A stretch of DNA of 64,000 nucleotides from Neomegalonema perideroedes DSM 15528 (GCF_000374145.1 NZ_KB893654.1:1114118-1178117), one strand, 5' to 3'; counted from the stretch's first letter, positions 53,924 through 62,518 are shown. Numbers and translations: made by a program. Notes: a model not told the origin generated them from the sequence alone.

Positions 53924-54448
53924 CTAGATGCATTTGAAATAATCGAAGGGCTCAAGGCAGTCCGTGCAGCGATAGCTCGCCTTGCAGGGCGTCGAGCCGA
54001 ATTGACTGATCTTCTCGGTGGCCGCCGAGCCGCAGCGCGGACAGGCGATGGTCAGGTTCGAGCCGTTCATCAGCCGCGAGACCCGGCCCGCCAGACGCCC
54101 GTCGGCGTTCGTGCCGTCGATGGGCGGAGCTATGCCGTAGGCGCGCAGCTTTTCGCGGCCTTCCTCGGTGAGCCAGTCGGTGGTCCAGGGCGGCGAGAGG
54201 CGGCGCTCAAGACGCAGCTTCTCGATTCCCCGGTCCCGCAGAGCCTTTTCAATGTCGAGATTGATGATCGTCGTGGCCGGACAGCCCGAATAGGTGGGCG
54301 TCACCGTCACGACGAGCGTGTCCTCCCGCCATGCGACCTCGCGGATGATCCCCAGATCCGTCAGGCTGATGACGGGAATTTCGGGATCGGGCACCTCGGA
54401 GAGCCAACGCCAGATCTCCGGGATGTCTGGATGCGGCGTCTTCTCCAT
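53924..54448 (-). CDS. paaD: Phenylacetyl-CoA epoxidase subunit PaaD
   Basis: The product has 174 residues from the ATG at 54448; an in-frame GTG three codons earlier would overlap paaC by 4 bp. The N-terminal part is the MIP18/DUF59 fold (EVPDPEIPVISLTDLGIIR, SGCPATT). The C-terminus has a zinc-ribbon-like set, CPRCGS and CTDCLEPFDYFKC. It is thought to help mature the Fe-S or di-iron centres of the complex. Confidence 0.94.
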   Translation of the reverse strand: MEKTPHPDIPEIWRWLSEVPDPEIPVISLTDLGIIREVAWREDTLVVTVTPTYSGCPATTIINLDIEKALRDRGIEKLRLERRLSPPWTTDWLTEEGREKLRAYGIAPPIDGTNADGRLAGRVSRLMNGSNLTIACPRCGSAATEKISQFGSTPCKASYRCTDCLEPFDYFKCI

Positions 54449-54453
54449 GGCGC

Positions 54454-55230
54454 TCACCAGGTCGCGCCGGGATAGGCGCGCTGGAGAAACTGCATCTCGG
54501 CGAGGATGTAGCCGAGATATTCGGAATGGACGCCGCGCTTGCCGCCCTTATGCTGATAGACCTCGCCGGGATGGGCCAGCGTCGCCTCCGCCAAAATCTC
54601 GGAGACCGTGCGGTCCCAGGCGGGCTTGAGCGAGGAGGGCAGGGGGGCGACGCCCGCCGCCGCCATGGCCTGATCCACGGCGTCGTCCGTGAAAAGCTCG
54701 CCGCTATAGGGGAAGAGCGCCTTCAACGCCTTCTCCATGCGGTCGCGGCTCTCCTCCGAGCCGTCGCCGAGGCGGATCACCAGATCGGCGGAGCGCTCCA
54801 GATGATAGGCGACTTCCTTTTCAGCCTTGGCGGCGATCTCCGCCACGCGCGGATCGGAAGAGCTCTTCAGCGCGCGTAAAAGCTCGTGATGGAAGGCGTC
54901 GAAGAGGAATTGCCGCATGAGCGTCTGGCCGAAATCGCCGTTGGGGCGCTCCACGAGCAGCACGTTGCGGAAGGCGCCGGCGTCGCGCAGATAGGCGAGC
55001 TGATCGGCCGTGCGGCCTTTCCCCTCGACTTCGGCGGCGAGCCCCAGCCAGAACTGGCATTGCCCGATCAGATCCAGCGCCTGATTGGCGAGGGCGATGT
55101 CTTCTTCAAGGGCGGGGGAATGCCCGCACCACTCGGAGACCCGATGTCCGAGGATCAGGCAATTATCGCCCATCCTCTGGAGCCATTCGGAAAAAGCGGC
55201 CTGATCGACCGCAGGAGCCGCATCCGCCAT
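54454..55230 (-). CDS. paaC: Phenylacetyl-CoA epoxidase subunit PaaC
   Basis: The 258-residue ferritin-like structural partner of PaaA contains DNCLILGHRVSEWCGHSPALEEDIALAN, VEKEVAYH-like helix AEKEVAYHLERSADL and GGKRGVHSEYLGYIL. The ATG overlaps the paaB stop by one base (TGATG). Confidence 0.95.
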   Translation of the reverse strand: MADAAPAVDQAAFSEWLQRMGDNCLILGHRVSEWCGHSPALEEDIALANQALDLIGQCQFWLGLAAEVEGKGRTADQLAYLRDAGAFRNVLLVERPNGDFGQTLMRQFLFDAFHHELLRALKSSSDPRVAEIAAKAEKEVAYHLERSADLVIRLGDGSEESRDRMEKALKALFPYSGELFTDDAVDQAMAAAGVAPLPSSLKPAWDRTVSEILAEATLAHPGEVYQHKGGKRGVHSEYLGYILAEMQFLQRAYPGATW

Positions 55231-55514
55231 CACATATGCCCCACTTCTTCCGGAATGTCGAAGAAGGTCGGGTGGCGATAGACCTTCGCGTTCGAGGGCT
55301 CGAAGAGCGGGCCCTTGTCCGAAGGCGAGGAGGCGACGATGTCGTTGGACTTCACCGCCCAGATGGAGACGCCTTCATTGCGGCGGGTGTAGACGTCGCG
55401 GGCGTTGCGGATCGCCATTTCGGCGTCAGGAGCGTGCAGGCTCCCGACATGGCGATGATTCAGGCCGTGCTGGCCGCGGATGAAGATCTCCCACAGGGGC
55501 CATTCGCTGGACAT
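55230..55514 (-). CDS. paaB: Phenylacetyl-CoA epoxidase subunit PaaB
   Basis: The 94-residue small subunit has WEIFIRGQHGLNHRHVGSLHA and a middle part ARDVYTRRNEGVSIWAV. It bridges PaaAC heterodimers. It is translationally coupled to paaC. A repeat element separates it from paaA. Confidence 0.96.
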   Translation of the reverse strand: MSSEWPLWEIFIRGQHGLNHRHVGSLHAPDAEMAIRNARDVYTRRNEGVSIWAVKSNDIVASSPSDKGPLFEPSNAKVYRHPTFFDIPEEVGHM

Positions 55515-55599
55515 CTCTGGCTTCCTCCCGAAGCTGGATAGCGTTGAGGGCCGGGCGCGTTGGACCGCGCCCGTGATTGCTTGCGAAGATCGGAGCCGG

Positions 55600-55656
55600 A
55601 GAGCGTTGGTCGCGCTTTCACGACGCGAAGCCCTTCGGCTTCGCTGGACAGCGCTC
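55600..55656 (-). repeat. Dispersed palindromic repeat, short copy, between paaA and paaB
   Basis: On the minus strand this matches the first half of the repeat at 58085-58198, beginning GAGCGCT and TCCAGCG. It keeps arm 1 as GCGAAGCC/GGCTTCGC (55625-55644) and arm 2 as GTCGTG-AAAG-CGCGAC, but lacks arm 3. It lies inside the paa operon, in the 154-bp gap. Confidence 0.75.
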
Positions 55657-55668
55657 CGGGGCTTCAGC

Positions 55669-56667
55669 TCACTCGGCGGCGAGCCGGACGGCGGCGCGGC
55701 GTTCGTCCTGCTTCTCGGCGTGGGCCATAAGGCCCTCGCGGAACCAGGCGCCGTCCTCCCAAGCCTTGACGCGGGCGCCGAGGCGCTCGGCGTTGCAGGG
55801 GCCGTTTCCGGCGATCACCTCGAAGAACTCCGCCCAATCGGGCTCGCTGAAGTCGTAGCCGCCCTTCTCCTCGTTCCATTTGAGGTTTTCATCCGGAACG
55901 GTCAGGCCGAGATATTTCGCCTGAGGCACGGTCTGATCGACGAATTTCTGACGCAGCTCGTCATTGGTGTTCATCTTGATCTTCCACGCCATGGATTGCG
56001 CGGAATGCACCGAGTCCTTGTCCGAGGGGCCGAACATCATCAGAGAGGGATACCAGAAGCGGTTCAGAGCGTCCTGAGCCATGGCTTTCTGCTCGGGGGT
56101 TCCGGCGCACATCTTCATCATGATGTCGTAGCCTTGCCGCTGATGGAAGGATTCCTCCTTGCAGATGCGGATCATGGCGCGGCTGTAGGGGCCGTAGGAG
56201 GTGCGCTGCAAGGGCACCTGATTCATGATCGCGGCGCCGTCCACCAGCCAGCCCACCGCGCCCATGTCGGCCCAAGTCAGGGTGGGGTAGTTGAAGATCG
56301 AGGAATATTTCATCTTCCCCGAATGGAGCGCCTCCATCAGCGCGTCGCGCGAGACGCCGAGGGTCTCGGCGGCGCAATAGAGATAGAGCCCGTGCCCGGC
56401 CTCGTCCTGCACCTTGGCGAGCAGGATGGCCTTGCGCTCCAGAGTCGGGGCGCGGGTGATCCAGTTGCCTTCCGGCAGCTGGCCGACGATCTCGGAATGG
56501 GCGTGCTGGCCCATCTGGCGGATGAGGGTCTTGCGATAGCCCTCGGGCATCCATTCCTTGGGCTCGATCTTCTCGCCGCGGTCGATGCGCTCCTGAAAGG
56601 CGATCTCCTGCGGGGTCATCTCTTCGCGGGATTTCCCGCCTTCGGATTGCACGAGCTGAGCATACAT
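55669..56667 (-). CDS. paaA: Phenylacetyl-CoA epoxidase catalytic subunit PaaA
   Basis: The 332-residue di-iron oxygenase subunit shows both EXXH sites: Glu89-Ala-Gly-His92 in [19 protein letters not shown] and the Glu/His pair in [20 protein letters not shown] at the N-terminus is the family start. It inserts one oxygen atom into the ring of phenylacetyl-CoA. It follows paaJ by 27 bp. Confidence 0.97.
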   Translation of the reverse strand: MYAQLVQSEGGKSREEMTPQEIAFQERIDRGEKIEPKEWMPEGYRKTLIRQMGQHAHSEIVGQLPEGNWITRAPTLERKAILLAKVQDEAGHGLYLYCAAETLGVSRDALMEALHSGKMKYSSIFNYPTLTWADMGAVGWLVDGAAIMNQVPLQRTSYGPYSRAMIRICKEESFHQRQGYDIMMKMCAGTPEQKAMAQDALNRFWYPSLMMFGPSDKDSVHSAQSMAWKIKMNTNDELRQKFVDQTVPQAKYLGLTVPDENLKWNEEKGGYDFSEPDWAEFFEVIAGNGPCNAERLGARVKAWEDGAWFREGLMAHAEKQDERRAAVRLAAE

Positions 56668-56694
56668 GGCCGGCCTCTCCCTGTGATCTTAGAT

Positions 56695-57900
56695 TCAGAC
56701 GCGTTCGACGATCAGCGCGATCCCTTGTCCGACTCCGATGCACATGGTGCAGAGCGCGTAGCGTCCGCCGGTGCGCTGGAGCTGATAGGTCGCGGTGGTC
56801 ACGAGTCGGGCGCCCGACATTCCCAGCGGATGGCCGATGGCGATGGCGCCGCCATTGGGGTTCACGCGGGGATCGTCGTCCGCCAGACCCAGTTCGCGCA
56901 GCACGGCGAGGCCTTGCGACGCGAAGGCTTCGTTCAGTTCTATCACATCCATCTGGTCGAGAGTCAGCCCCGCTTTCGCAAGGACTCTCCGCGCGGCGGG
57001 CGAGGGGCCGATCCCCATGATCCGGGGCTCGACGCCCGCCGCCGCCATGGCGACCACCCGGGCTTTGGGCGTCAGGCCCTGAGCCTTGGCGCCCGCCTCA
57101 GAGAGAATCGCCAGAGCCGCCGCGCCGTCGTTCACGCCCGAGGCGTTGCCCGCCGTGACGCTCAGATCCGGGCCGTTCACGCCCTTCAGCTTCGCGAGCT
57201 GCTCGGCGGTGGTTCCGGGGCGCGGATGTTCGTCCTTGTCGAAGAGGATGGGCTCGCCCTTCTTCTGAGGGATCGTCACGGGGACGATCTCCTCTTTGAA
57301 GAGCCCCGCCTCCTGAGCCGCCGCCCAGCGCGCCTGAGAGCGCGCCGCGAAAGCGTCCTGATCGGCGCGGGAGACGCCGAAATCGGCGGCGACGTTGTCG
57401 GCGGTTTGGGGCATGCTGTCCACGCCGAAGGCCTTCTTCATCGCCGGATTGACGAAGCGCCAGCCGATGGTCGTGTCATAGACGGCGTTGGCGCGCGAGA
57501 AGGCGCTTTCCGCCTTGGGCATGACGAAGGGCGCGCGGGTCATGCTCTCGACGCCGCCCGCGATCACGAATTCGCAATCGCCCGCCTTGATCGCCCGCGC
57601 GGCCATGCCCACGGCGTCCATGCCCGAGCCGCAGAGCCGGTTGACCGTGGTTCCGGGAACCCCGACCGGCATGCCCGCCAGCAGAACCGCCATGCGGCCC
57701 ACGTTGCGGTTGTCCTCGCCCGCCTGATTGGCGCAGCCGAAGATGAGATCCTCGACGGCGGACCAATCCACGCCGGGATTGCGCTCCATCAGCGCCTTGA
57801 GCGGCAGAGCCGCCAGATCGTCGGCGCGCACCGAGGCCAAAGCCCCGCCGTAACGCCCGACAGGCGTTCTCACCGCGTCGCAGATGAAGGCTTCGCGCAT
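56695..57900 (-). CDS. paaJ: 3-oxoadipyl-CoA / 3-oxo-5,6-dehydrosuberyl-CoA thiolase
   Basis: The 401-residue thiolase has nucleophile Cys in VNRLCGSGMDAVG, His in NPNGGAIAIGHPLGMSGAR and Cys in CTMCIGVGQGIA. It performs both thiolytic steps of the pathway. It is the first gene of the paaJ-ABCDE run and lies 60 bp after the second paa operator. AGGGAGGAAG precedes the ATG. Confidence 0.94.
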   Translation of the reverse strand: MREAFICDAVRTPVGRYGGALASVRADDLAALPLKALMERNPGVDWSAVEDLIFGCANQAGEDNRNVGRMAVLLAGMPVGVPGTTVNRLCGSGMDAVGMAARAIKAGDCEFVIAGGVESMTRAPFVMPKAESAFSRANAVYDTTIGWRFVNPAMKKAFGVDSMPQTADNVAADFGVSRADQDAFAARSQARWAAAQEAGLFKEEIVPVTIPQKKGEPILFDKDEHPRPGTTAEQLAKLKGVNGPDLSVTAGNASGVNDGAAALAILSEAGAKAQGLTPKARVVAMAAAGVEPRIMGIGPSPAARRVLAKAGLTLDQMDVIELNEAFASQGLAVLRELGLADDDPRVNPNGGAIAIGHPLGMSGARLVTTATYQLQRTGGRYALCTMCIGVGQGIALIVERV

Positions 57901-57962
57901 TCGGACTTCCTCCCTCGTCCTTATGTCTCAGCGGGCGATCCGGCGATTCCCGCCATTCATCG

Positions 57963-57987
57963 ACCGAATGGTCGGTTTATAGACCGA
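57963..57987. promoter_or_regulatory. Candidate PaaR operator upstream of paaJ
   Basis: ACCGAATGGTCGGT (57963-57976) runs on through TTTATAG to ACCGA, giving three alternating half-sites. Eighteen-base pattern ACCGNNNNGTCGGTTTAT is shared with the livK/paaG region. It lies 63 bp before the paaJ start. Confidence 0.6.
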
Positions 57988-58084
57988 AAACATTACATAT
58001 GGAAGCGATATTTTCGATTCTTTGTAATGTTTGAGCGGAGGGCCGCGCCCGCTCCGAAGCCCTGCGCAGGCTTCGGATCATGGA

Positions 58085-58198
58085 TTAGAGCGCTTTCCAG
58101 CGAAACCGACCAGGTTTCGCGTCGCGAAAGCGCGACAGAATAAAGGGTTGGAGCGTTTGAAGGTTTGAACGACCCGATTGGGTCGGAAAACGCTCTAA
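58085..58198 (+). repeat. Dispersed palindromic repeat, full copy 1
   Basis: Ends TTAGAGCGCTTTCC and GGAAAACGCTCTAA form a closing stem (one mismatch). Inside are arm 1 GCGAAACC/GGTTTCGC, arm 2 GTCGCG-AAAG-CGCGAC and arm 3 CGACCC-GATT-GGGTCG, a cloverleaf-like plan. The TAG at its right end is the stop codon of paaX. Confidence 0.8.
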
Positions 58199-59043
58199 GC
58201 CAAAGCCGCCAGACGCGTTTCGCTGCCGGGAGTCGTTTGAGGCAAGAGGCCCTCGCGCCCCTCCAGACTCCGCCCGATCTCGGCGTCCGCGGCGGGCGAA
58301 AGCGCCAGATACAGGCGGCGGAAGAGCTTGCGGGCCTCGGCGCCGAGCCAGCCGGAGGGCAGGGCGGCGGTCGGAAGGCAGGGATCGCGCAGCAGCACGC
58401 CGCGATAGACTTGGACCAACAGCAGACGCGCCGCCAAAGCCTCCGAAGGCTCAAGGCCCGGTTTGCGGCCGATCTCCCCGGCCAAAGGCGCGAAGCGCGC
58501 CAACATGGCGGCGTAGCCGCTCTGCAAGGCGTCGAGATCCCAGAATCCCGCGAGGGCCGCCGGATCGGATATGGCCTCCGCGCGCAGGGCGAGGGCGTCG
58601 CGCGGCGGCGGCCCGCCCCGGTCCGGGCGAATCCAGACCTCGCCGCCCATCCGGGCCATGCGCTGACGGCGCGCCTCCTCCTCGGAGAGCCCCGGCGCAT
58701 GGATCACCAGCCAGCGCGTCGGCTCGATCTCGGCGGCGTAGAGCAGCCGCGCCGCGCCGGAGAACTCCGTCCGCGCCGCCGGAGCCAGACGGTAGAAGCT
58801 GCGCCGGCCTTTGCGCTCGCCCTCCAGCCTTCCGGCGGCCGCCAGCCGGGAGGCCGCCGTGCGGACGAGAGTCTCGCTGATGCCGACCCGCTTGCAGACG
58901 CCGATCAGACTGCCCATCCACAGCACTTCGCCGCGCGTGACGACCACGTCTCCATAGACGGTCACGATGAAGGAGGCCGCGGTGAGCGGCAGGCCCTGCA
59001 TCAGGCGCTCGATGCGGGGGCTTCTGGGCGTATGTGGCGACAT
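58195..59043 (-). CDS. paaX: PaaX-like transcriptional regulator
   Basis: The 282-residue protein starts at 59043. It follows PaaX closely: SFIVTVYGDVVV, EVLWMGSLIGVCKRVGISE, LVRTAASRLAAAGRLEGER and KGRRSFYRLAP. PaaX repressors respond to phenylacetyl-CoA. Having both PaaX and a TetR-type PaaR in one cluster is notable. The gene starts with only a weak ribosome site and ends inside the repeat. Confidence 0.88.
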   Translation of the reverse strand: MSPHTPRSPRIERLMQGLPLTAASFIVTVYGDVVVTRGEVLWMGSLIGVCKRVGISETLVRTAASRLAAAGRLEGERKGRRSFYRLAPAARTEFSGAARLLYAAEIEPTRWLVIHAPGLSEEEARRQRMARMGGEVWIRPDRGGPPPRDALALRAEAISDPAALAGFWDLDALQSGYAAMLARFAPLAGEIGRKPGLEPSEALAARLLLVQVYRGVLLRDPCLPTAALPSGWLGAEARKLFRRLYLALSPAADAEIGRSLEGREGLLPQTTPGSETRLAALA

Positions 59044-59305
59044 CCTTCGCGCGGTTCTCCTGAAAGGGGCGCGCGCGGCTTTCGCGTTCGGCCTCGCCTC
59101 CGCCGAGGGCGCGCTTGGGCCGGAGGATCGGCGCTTGCGCTCGGAGGCTTTGGAGTAGAGGGTTTCAGGGCGCCGCGCCAGAGTCTTTCTGAACCGCCCC
59201 GCAGGCCCGCCGTCTCCGCGTTTGAAGCCGGAGCAGGGCCGCAAGCAAGCTGGACAGAATCTCGCCCGAGGCTCTACATCCTTGGCGGAACGGAGAAAGA
59301 GGGCG

Positions 59306-60232
59306 ATGCAGAATCAAAGCCGCAGGTTGGATCAGATCGCCCGCGCGGCGTGGCTCGCGCATGTCGCGGGCAAGACTCAGGACGAGATCGCGGGCCTGAT
59401 GGGCTTGTCGCGCCAGACGGCCCAAAGGCTGATCGCGCAGGCCATGGCCGAAGGTCTGGTCAAGATCCGGATCGACCATCCTTCCGCCCGCTGCATGGAG
59501 CTGGCCGCGGCTCTGCGCGCCAAATGGGGCCTCGCCTTTTGCGAGATCGCTCCCGCCGACGCTCCGGAGGCGGGGGTTCCGCATCACGTCGCCGACGCCA
59601 TGGAGCGCTGGCTCCGCCGCCCCGAGCCTTTGACTTTGGCGCTCGGCACGGGCCGGACTCTGCGCCGCGCGGTGGCGCAGCTGCCGCATATAGATTGCCC
59701 TCAGCACCGCATCGTCTCTCTGACGGGCAACATCGCCACCGACGGCTCCACCGCCTATTACAACGTCCTGTTCTCCATGTCGGAGATGGTGACCGCCCGC
59801 AGCTTCCCGATGCCGCTTTCGGTCATCCTCTCCACCATCGAGGAGCGGGAGGCGATGCTCCGGCAATCCGGCGTCCGCCGCGTGATCGAGATGGCGGGCG
59901 AGGCGGAGGTGGCCTTCGTCGGGATCGGGGCGCTCGACGACGAAGCCCCGCTGCTGCTGGACGGCTTCATCGCCCGCGCCGATCTCGACGCCCTGATCGC
60001 CGCCGGGGCGGTCGGCGAGATCACCGGCTGGGCCTATGACGCCGAGGGGCGGTTGATCAAAGGGCTCTCGAACGCGCGGGTGGCCTCCGCGCCGATTCCC
60101 TCGCGCGGGCGCACCCTCGTGATCGGCGCGGCCACGGGAGCGCGGAAGCTGCCCGCTCTGCGCGGCGCCCTGAAAGGCCGCCTGATCAGCGGCCTGATCG
60201 CCGACGCGACCACGGCGGAGGCGTTGGTTTAG
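59306..60232 (+). CDS. SorC-family sugar-responsive regulator (polyol type)
   Basis: The product has 308 residues from the ATG at 59306. The N-terminal helix-turn-helix is AGKTQDEIAGLMGLSRQTAQRLI, and the sugar-binding domain has LGTGRTLRRAVAQLP, VSLTGNIATDGS and FVGIGALDDEAPL. It converges on the polyol operon and resembles the SmoC-type regulators of alphaproteobacterial sorbitol/mannitol operons. Its TAG stop lies in the repeat. Confidence 0.87.
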   Translation: MQNQSRRLDQIARAAWLAHVAGKTQDEIAGLMGLSRQTAQRLIAQAMAEGLVKIRIDHPSARCMELAAALRAKWGLAFCEIAPADAPEAGVPHHVADAMERWLRRPEPLTLALGTGRTLRRAVAQLPHIDCPQHRIVSLTGNIATDGSTAYYNVLFSMSEMVTARSFPMPLSVILSTIEEREAMLRQSGVRRVIEMAGEAEVAFVGIGALDDEAPLLLDGFIARADLDALIAAGAVGEITGWAYDAEGRLIKGLSNARVASAPIPSRGRTLVIGAATGARKLPALRGALKGRLISGLIADATTAEALV

Positions 60233-60323
60233 AGCGCTTTCCAGCGAAGCTGACCAAGCTTCGCGTCGCGAAAGCGCGACGACATAAAGATGCGCGACCC
60301 AATTCGGTCGGAAAACGCTCTAA
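60229..60323 (+). repeat. Dispersed palindromic repeat, copy 2
   Basis: The ends match copy 1 (TTAGAGCGCTTTCC and GGAAAACGCTCTAA). Arm 1 is GCGAAGCT-GACCA-AGCTTCGC, arm 2 is identical to copy 1, and arm 3 is CGACC/GGTCG. It lies between two convergent genes and its two terminal TAG triplets are the stop codons of both, so it may act as a bidirectional terminator. Confidence 0.82.
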
Positions 60324-61789
60324 GCCCGTTGAGGCGGCGTCTCCGCCTGCATGGCCGAGATCTCCGCGCGATGCTCCTGCATCCTCAGGAAAACGGCCCA
60401 GTCGACTGCGCGCCGGGCTTGGGCGGCGGGGTCGGGGCGCGTGATCCGCGCCTCGCGCGCGAAACGGGCGCGGGCGGCGCGGATCCCGCCGAAGCGCGGC
60501 GCGGCGGCGGCGATGGCGGCGCCGCGCAAAACGGCGTCTTCGGGCTGCCAGTGAATTTCGACCCCGAGCGCGTCGGCGTAGAGCTGGCGCATGGTTTCGG
60601 CGCGGGCCTGTCCGCCCGCCATGGCGAGGCGCCGCGGCGCGAGCCCCATATGCGCGACGACCTGGCGCGCGCCCAGCGCGATCCCCACCGCCGCCCGCCA
60701 ATAGAGCGCGTCCAGCGCGTCCTCGTCGCGTTCGAGGGTCAGACCATGCGCGACGCCGCGCATCAGCGGATCGGCGAAGGGCGTGCGGTTGCCTTTGAGG
60801 TCGGGCAGAATATGGAGGCCCCGGCCGGGCTCGGGCCGCCGCGCGACGCGCTCCAGAATCCGGCCGTGATCCTGCGGCTGCGGATATTGGCGGCGGATCG
60901 CCTCCAGCAAGGCGCCCGTCGCGGATTGGCCGCCCTCCGTCACGGATTCGTCGGGCAGGATGGCCCCCGGATAGGGCCCCCACAGCGCCGGACCGAGCGG
61001 CGCCCCCTGCGCCATGACGCAATTGGACGTCCCCGCGATCAGAGCGGGCATGTCGGGCGCCGCTCCTAGGGCTCCGGCGAAGGCGTCGATCAGCCCCGTC
61101 GCCACGACGCAGCTCCGGTCAAGGCCCAATTCCGCCGCGCCCTGCGCCGAAAGCGGGCCGATCCGCTCGCCCGGCGCCAGCACGGCCTCGCCGGTTTGAA
61201 ATCCGGCGATTCCGAAGCGGGTCATCAAATCGAGCGCCCAACCTCTGCGGTCGGGCAGATAGGGCCATTTCGCCGCCGCTGCGCAGAGCGACCGCACAGG
61301 CCGGCCCGTGGCGCGAAAAGCGAGATGATCGCAGAGATCCCGCACCCCGCGCTTCGCCGCCCAAACCTCGGGAAGGTTCCGGCTCAGCCAGATCAGCTTA
61401 GGCGTCTGCATCTCCGGCGAGACCGTCCCGCCCGCCCGCGCGACCACCTCATGCGCGAAGGCGCTAAGCTCGCGAGCCTCCGCCACGGCGCGATGATCAT
61501 GCCAGGCGATCACGTCCGGCGCGAAGCCGGGGGCCTCGACGACGAGCGAGCAGGTCGCGTCGAAAGCGAGCGCCTCGATCTGCGCGGGACTCGCGCCCGC
61601 CATGCGCCGCGCTTCGGCCAGAGCCTCGGCCACGGCGGCCCAGATTTCGGCGAAGTCGAAGCCCGCCTCGCCGCCGGGAGAAGGCAGAGTCTGGAAGCCG
61701 CGGCTGGCCCTCGCGATGAGTCGGCCCTCGGTTGAGAACAGCCCCGCCCGAGCGCGCGCCGAACCGACATCCACCCCAGCGATCAGCAC
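60320..61789 (-). CDS. FGGY-family pentulose/polyol kinase
   Basis: The 489-residue sugar kinase has the N-terminal phosphate motif AGVDVGSARARAGLF, catalytic-region AWHDHRA, GLIDAFAGALG and ALIAGTSNC, and the C-terminal GGQARAETMRQLYADALG. It belongs to the FGGY pentulose kinase group; ribulose or a related ketose is likely. It ends the smoS-mtlK-HAD-kinase operon, 46 bp after the HAD gene. Confidence 0.9.
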   Translation of the reverse strand: MLIAGVDVGSARARAGLFSTEGRLIARASRGFQTLPSPGGEAGFDFAEIWAAVAEALAEARRMAGASPAQIEALAFDATCSLVVEAPGFAPDVIAWHDHRAVAEARELSAFAHEVVARAGGTVSPEMQTPKLIWLSRNLPEVWAAKRGVRDLCDHLAFRATGRPVRSLCAAAAKWPYLPDRRGWALDLMTRFGIAGFQTGEAVLAPGERIGPLSAQGAAELGLDRSCVVATGLIDAFAGALGAAPDMPALIAGTSNCVMAQGAPLGPALWGPYPGAILPDESVTEGGQSATGALLEAIRRQYPQPQDHGRILERVARRPEPGRGLHILPDLKGNRTPFADPLMRGVAHGLTLERDEDALDALYWRAAVGIALGARQVVAHMGLAPRRLAMAGGQARAETMRQLYADALGVEIHWQPEDAVLRGAAIAAAAPRFGGIRAARARFAREARITRPDPAAQARRAVDWAVFLRMQEHRAEISAMQAETPPQRA

Positions 61790-61815
61790 GAGACGCTTCC
61801 TCCCCTTTGGCTGCG

Positions 61816-61868
61816 CGATTGGCCCGAAAAGTCTTTTAAACTTTTCGGATCGCGCTCCAGCCCAATCG
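61816..61868. repeat. Nested palindromic element at the end of the HAD gene
   Basis: Outer arms CGATTGG (61816-61822) and CCAATCG (61862-61868) enclose a perfect 9-bp hairpin CCGAAAAGT/ACTTTTCGG (61824-61848). The HAD stop codon lies in the loop and the last eleven or so HAD codons lie in the element. It may serve as terminator for the HAD transcript. Confidence 0.7.
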
Positions 61869-62516
61869 GGTCAGAGCATCCGGCAATTCTTCGGCGCGTT
61901 CAATCAGCGCGTCGGGCTTCAGCGCGGCCAGCCGCTCGGCCAGCCGCGCAGGCGCGGCGTGTCCGCCGCCCAGAAAGCCGACGACCCGCATCCCCGCCGC
62001 GCGGGCGGCCATGACTCCGGCCGGGCTGTCCTCGACCACCACGCAGGCGGCGGGATCCGCGCCGAGCTTCTGAGCCGCGAAGAGAAACAGATCCGGCGCG
62101 GGCTTGCCCTTGCGGACCTGGCTCGCGGAATAGACATGCGGCCCGAAGAGCGGCGCGAGCCCCGTCAGCGCCAGAGACAGCGCCAGCCGATCCGGCGCGC
62201 TGGAGCTGGCGACGGCGCGCGGCCCCTCCAGCGCCGCGATGGCCTGAGCCACGCCGGGAACCGGCCGCAGCTCGCGGCGGAAGCGCCGGAGCAGGTTTTC
62301 GTCGCAGGCGGCGGTCTCCCGCGCCACGTCCAACCCCAGCTCGCGGGCCGCCATCTCGACGATCACGCTGGCCGAACGCCCCAGAAAATCGCGATAGATC
62401 CGATCCTCCGAGAGGGGGACGCCCAGCTTCGCGAACATGGCCTGAACCTCGTCTACGGCCAAAGGCTCGCTGTCGACGAGCACCCCGTCGCAATCGAAGA
62501 TCAGACCATGGCGCAT
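61836..62516 (-). CDS. HAD-superfamily phosphatase (beta-phosphoglucomutase-like group)
   Basis: The product has 226 residues from the ATG at 62516. HAD motif I is FDCDGVLVDSEP, motif II ASSSA, motif III KGKPAPDLF and motif IV VVEDSPAGVMAA. It is likely to act on a sugar or polyol phosphate made in this operon. It sits 2 bp after mtlK. Its C-terminus (after about residue 212) is encoded by a palindromic element. Confidence 0.9.
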   Translation of the reverse strand: MRHGLIFDCDGVLVDSEPLAVDEVQAMFAKLGVPLSEDRIYRDFLGRSASVIVEMAARELGLDVARETAACDENLLRRFRRELRPVPGVAQAIAALEGPRAVASSSAPDRLALSLALTGLAPLFGPHVYSASQVRKGKPAPDLFLFAAQKLGADPAACVVVEDSPAGVMAARAAGMRVVGFLGGGHAAPARLAERLAALKPDALIERAEELPDALTRLGWSAIRKV

Positions 62517-62518
62517 CT

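Noticed and set aside
55480-58143. Plus-strand ORF of 887 codons
   Set aside because: It is antisense to paaA and paaJ, which have clear catalytic motifs; the antisense translation shows no recognisable domain.
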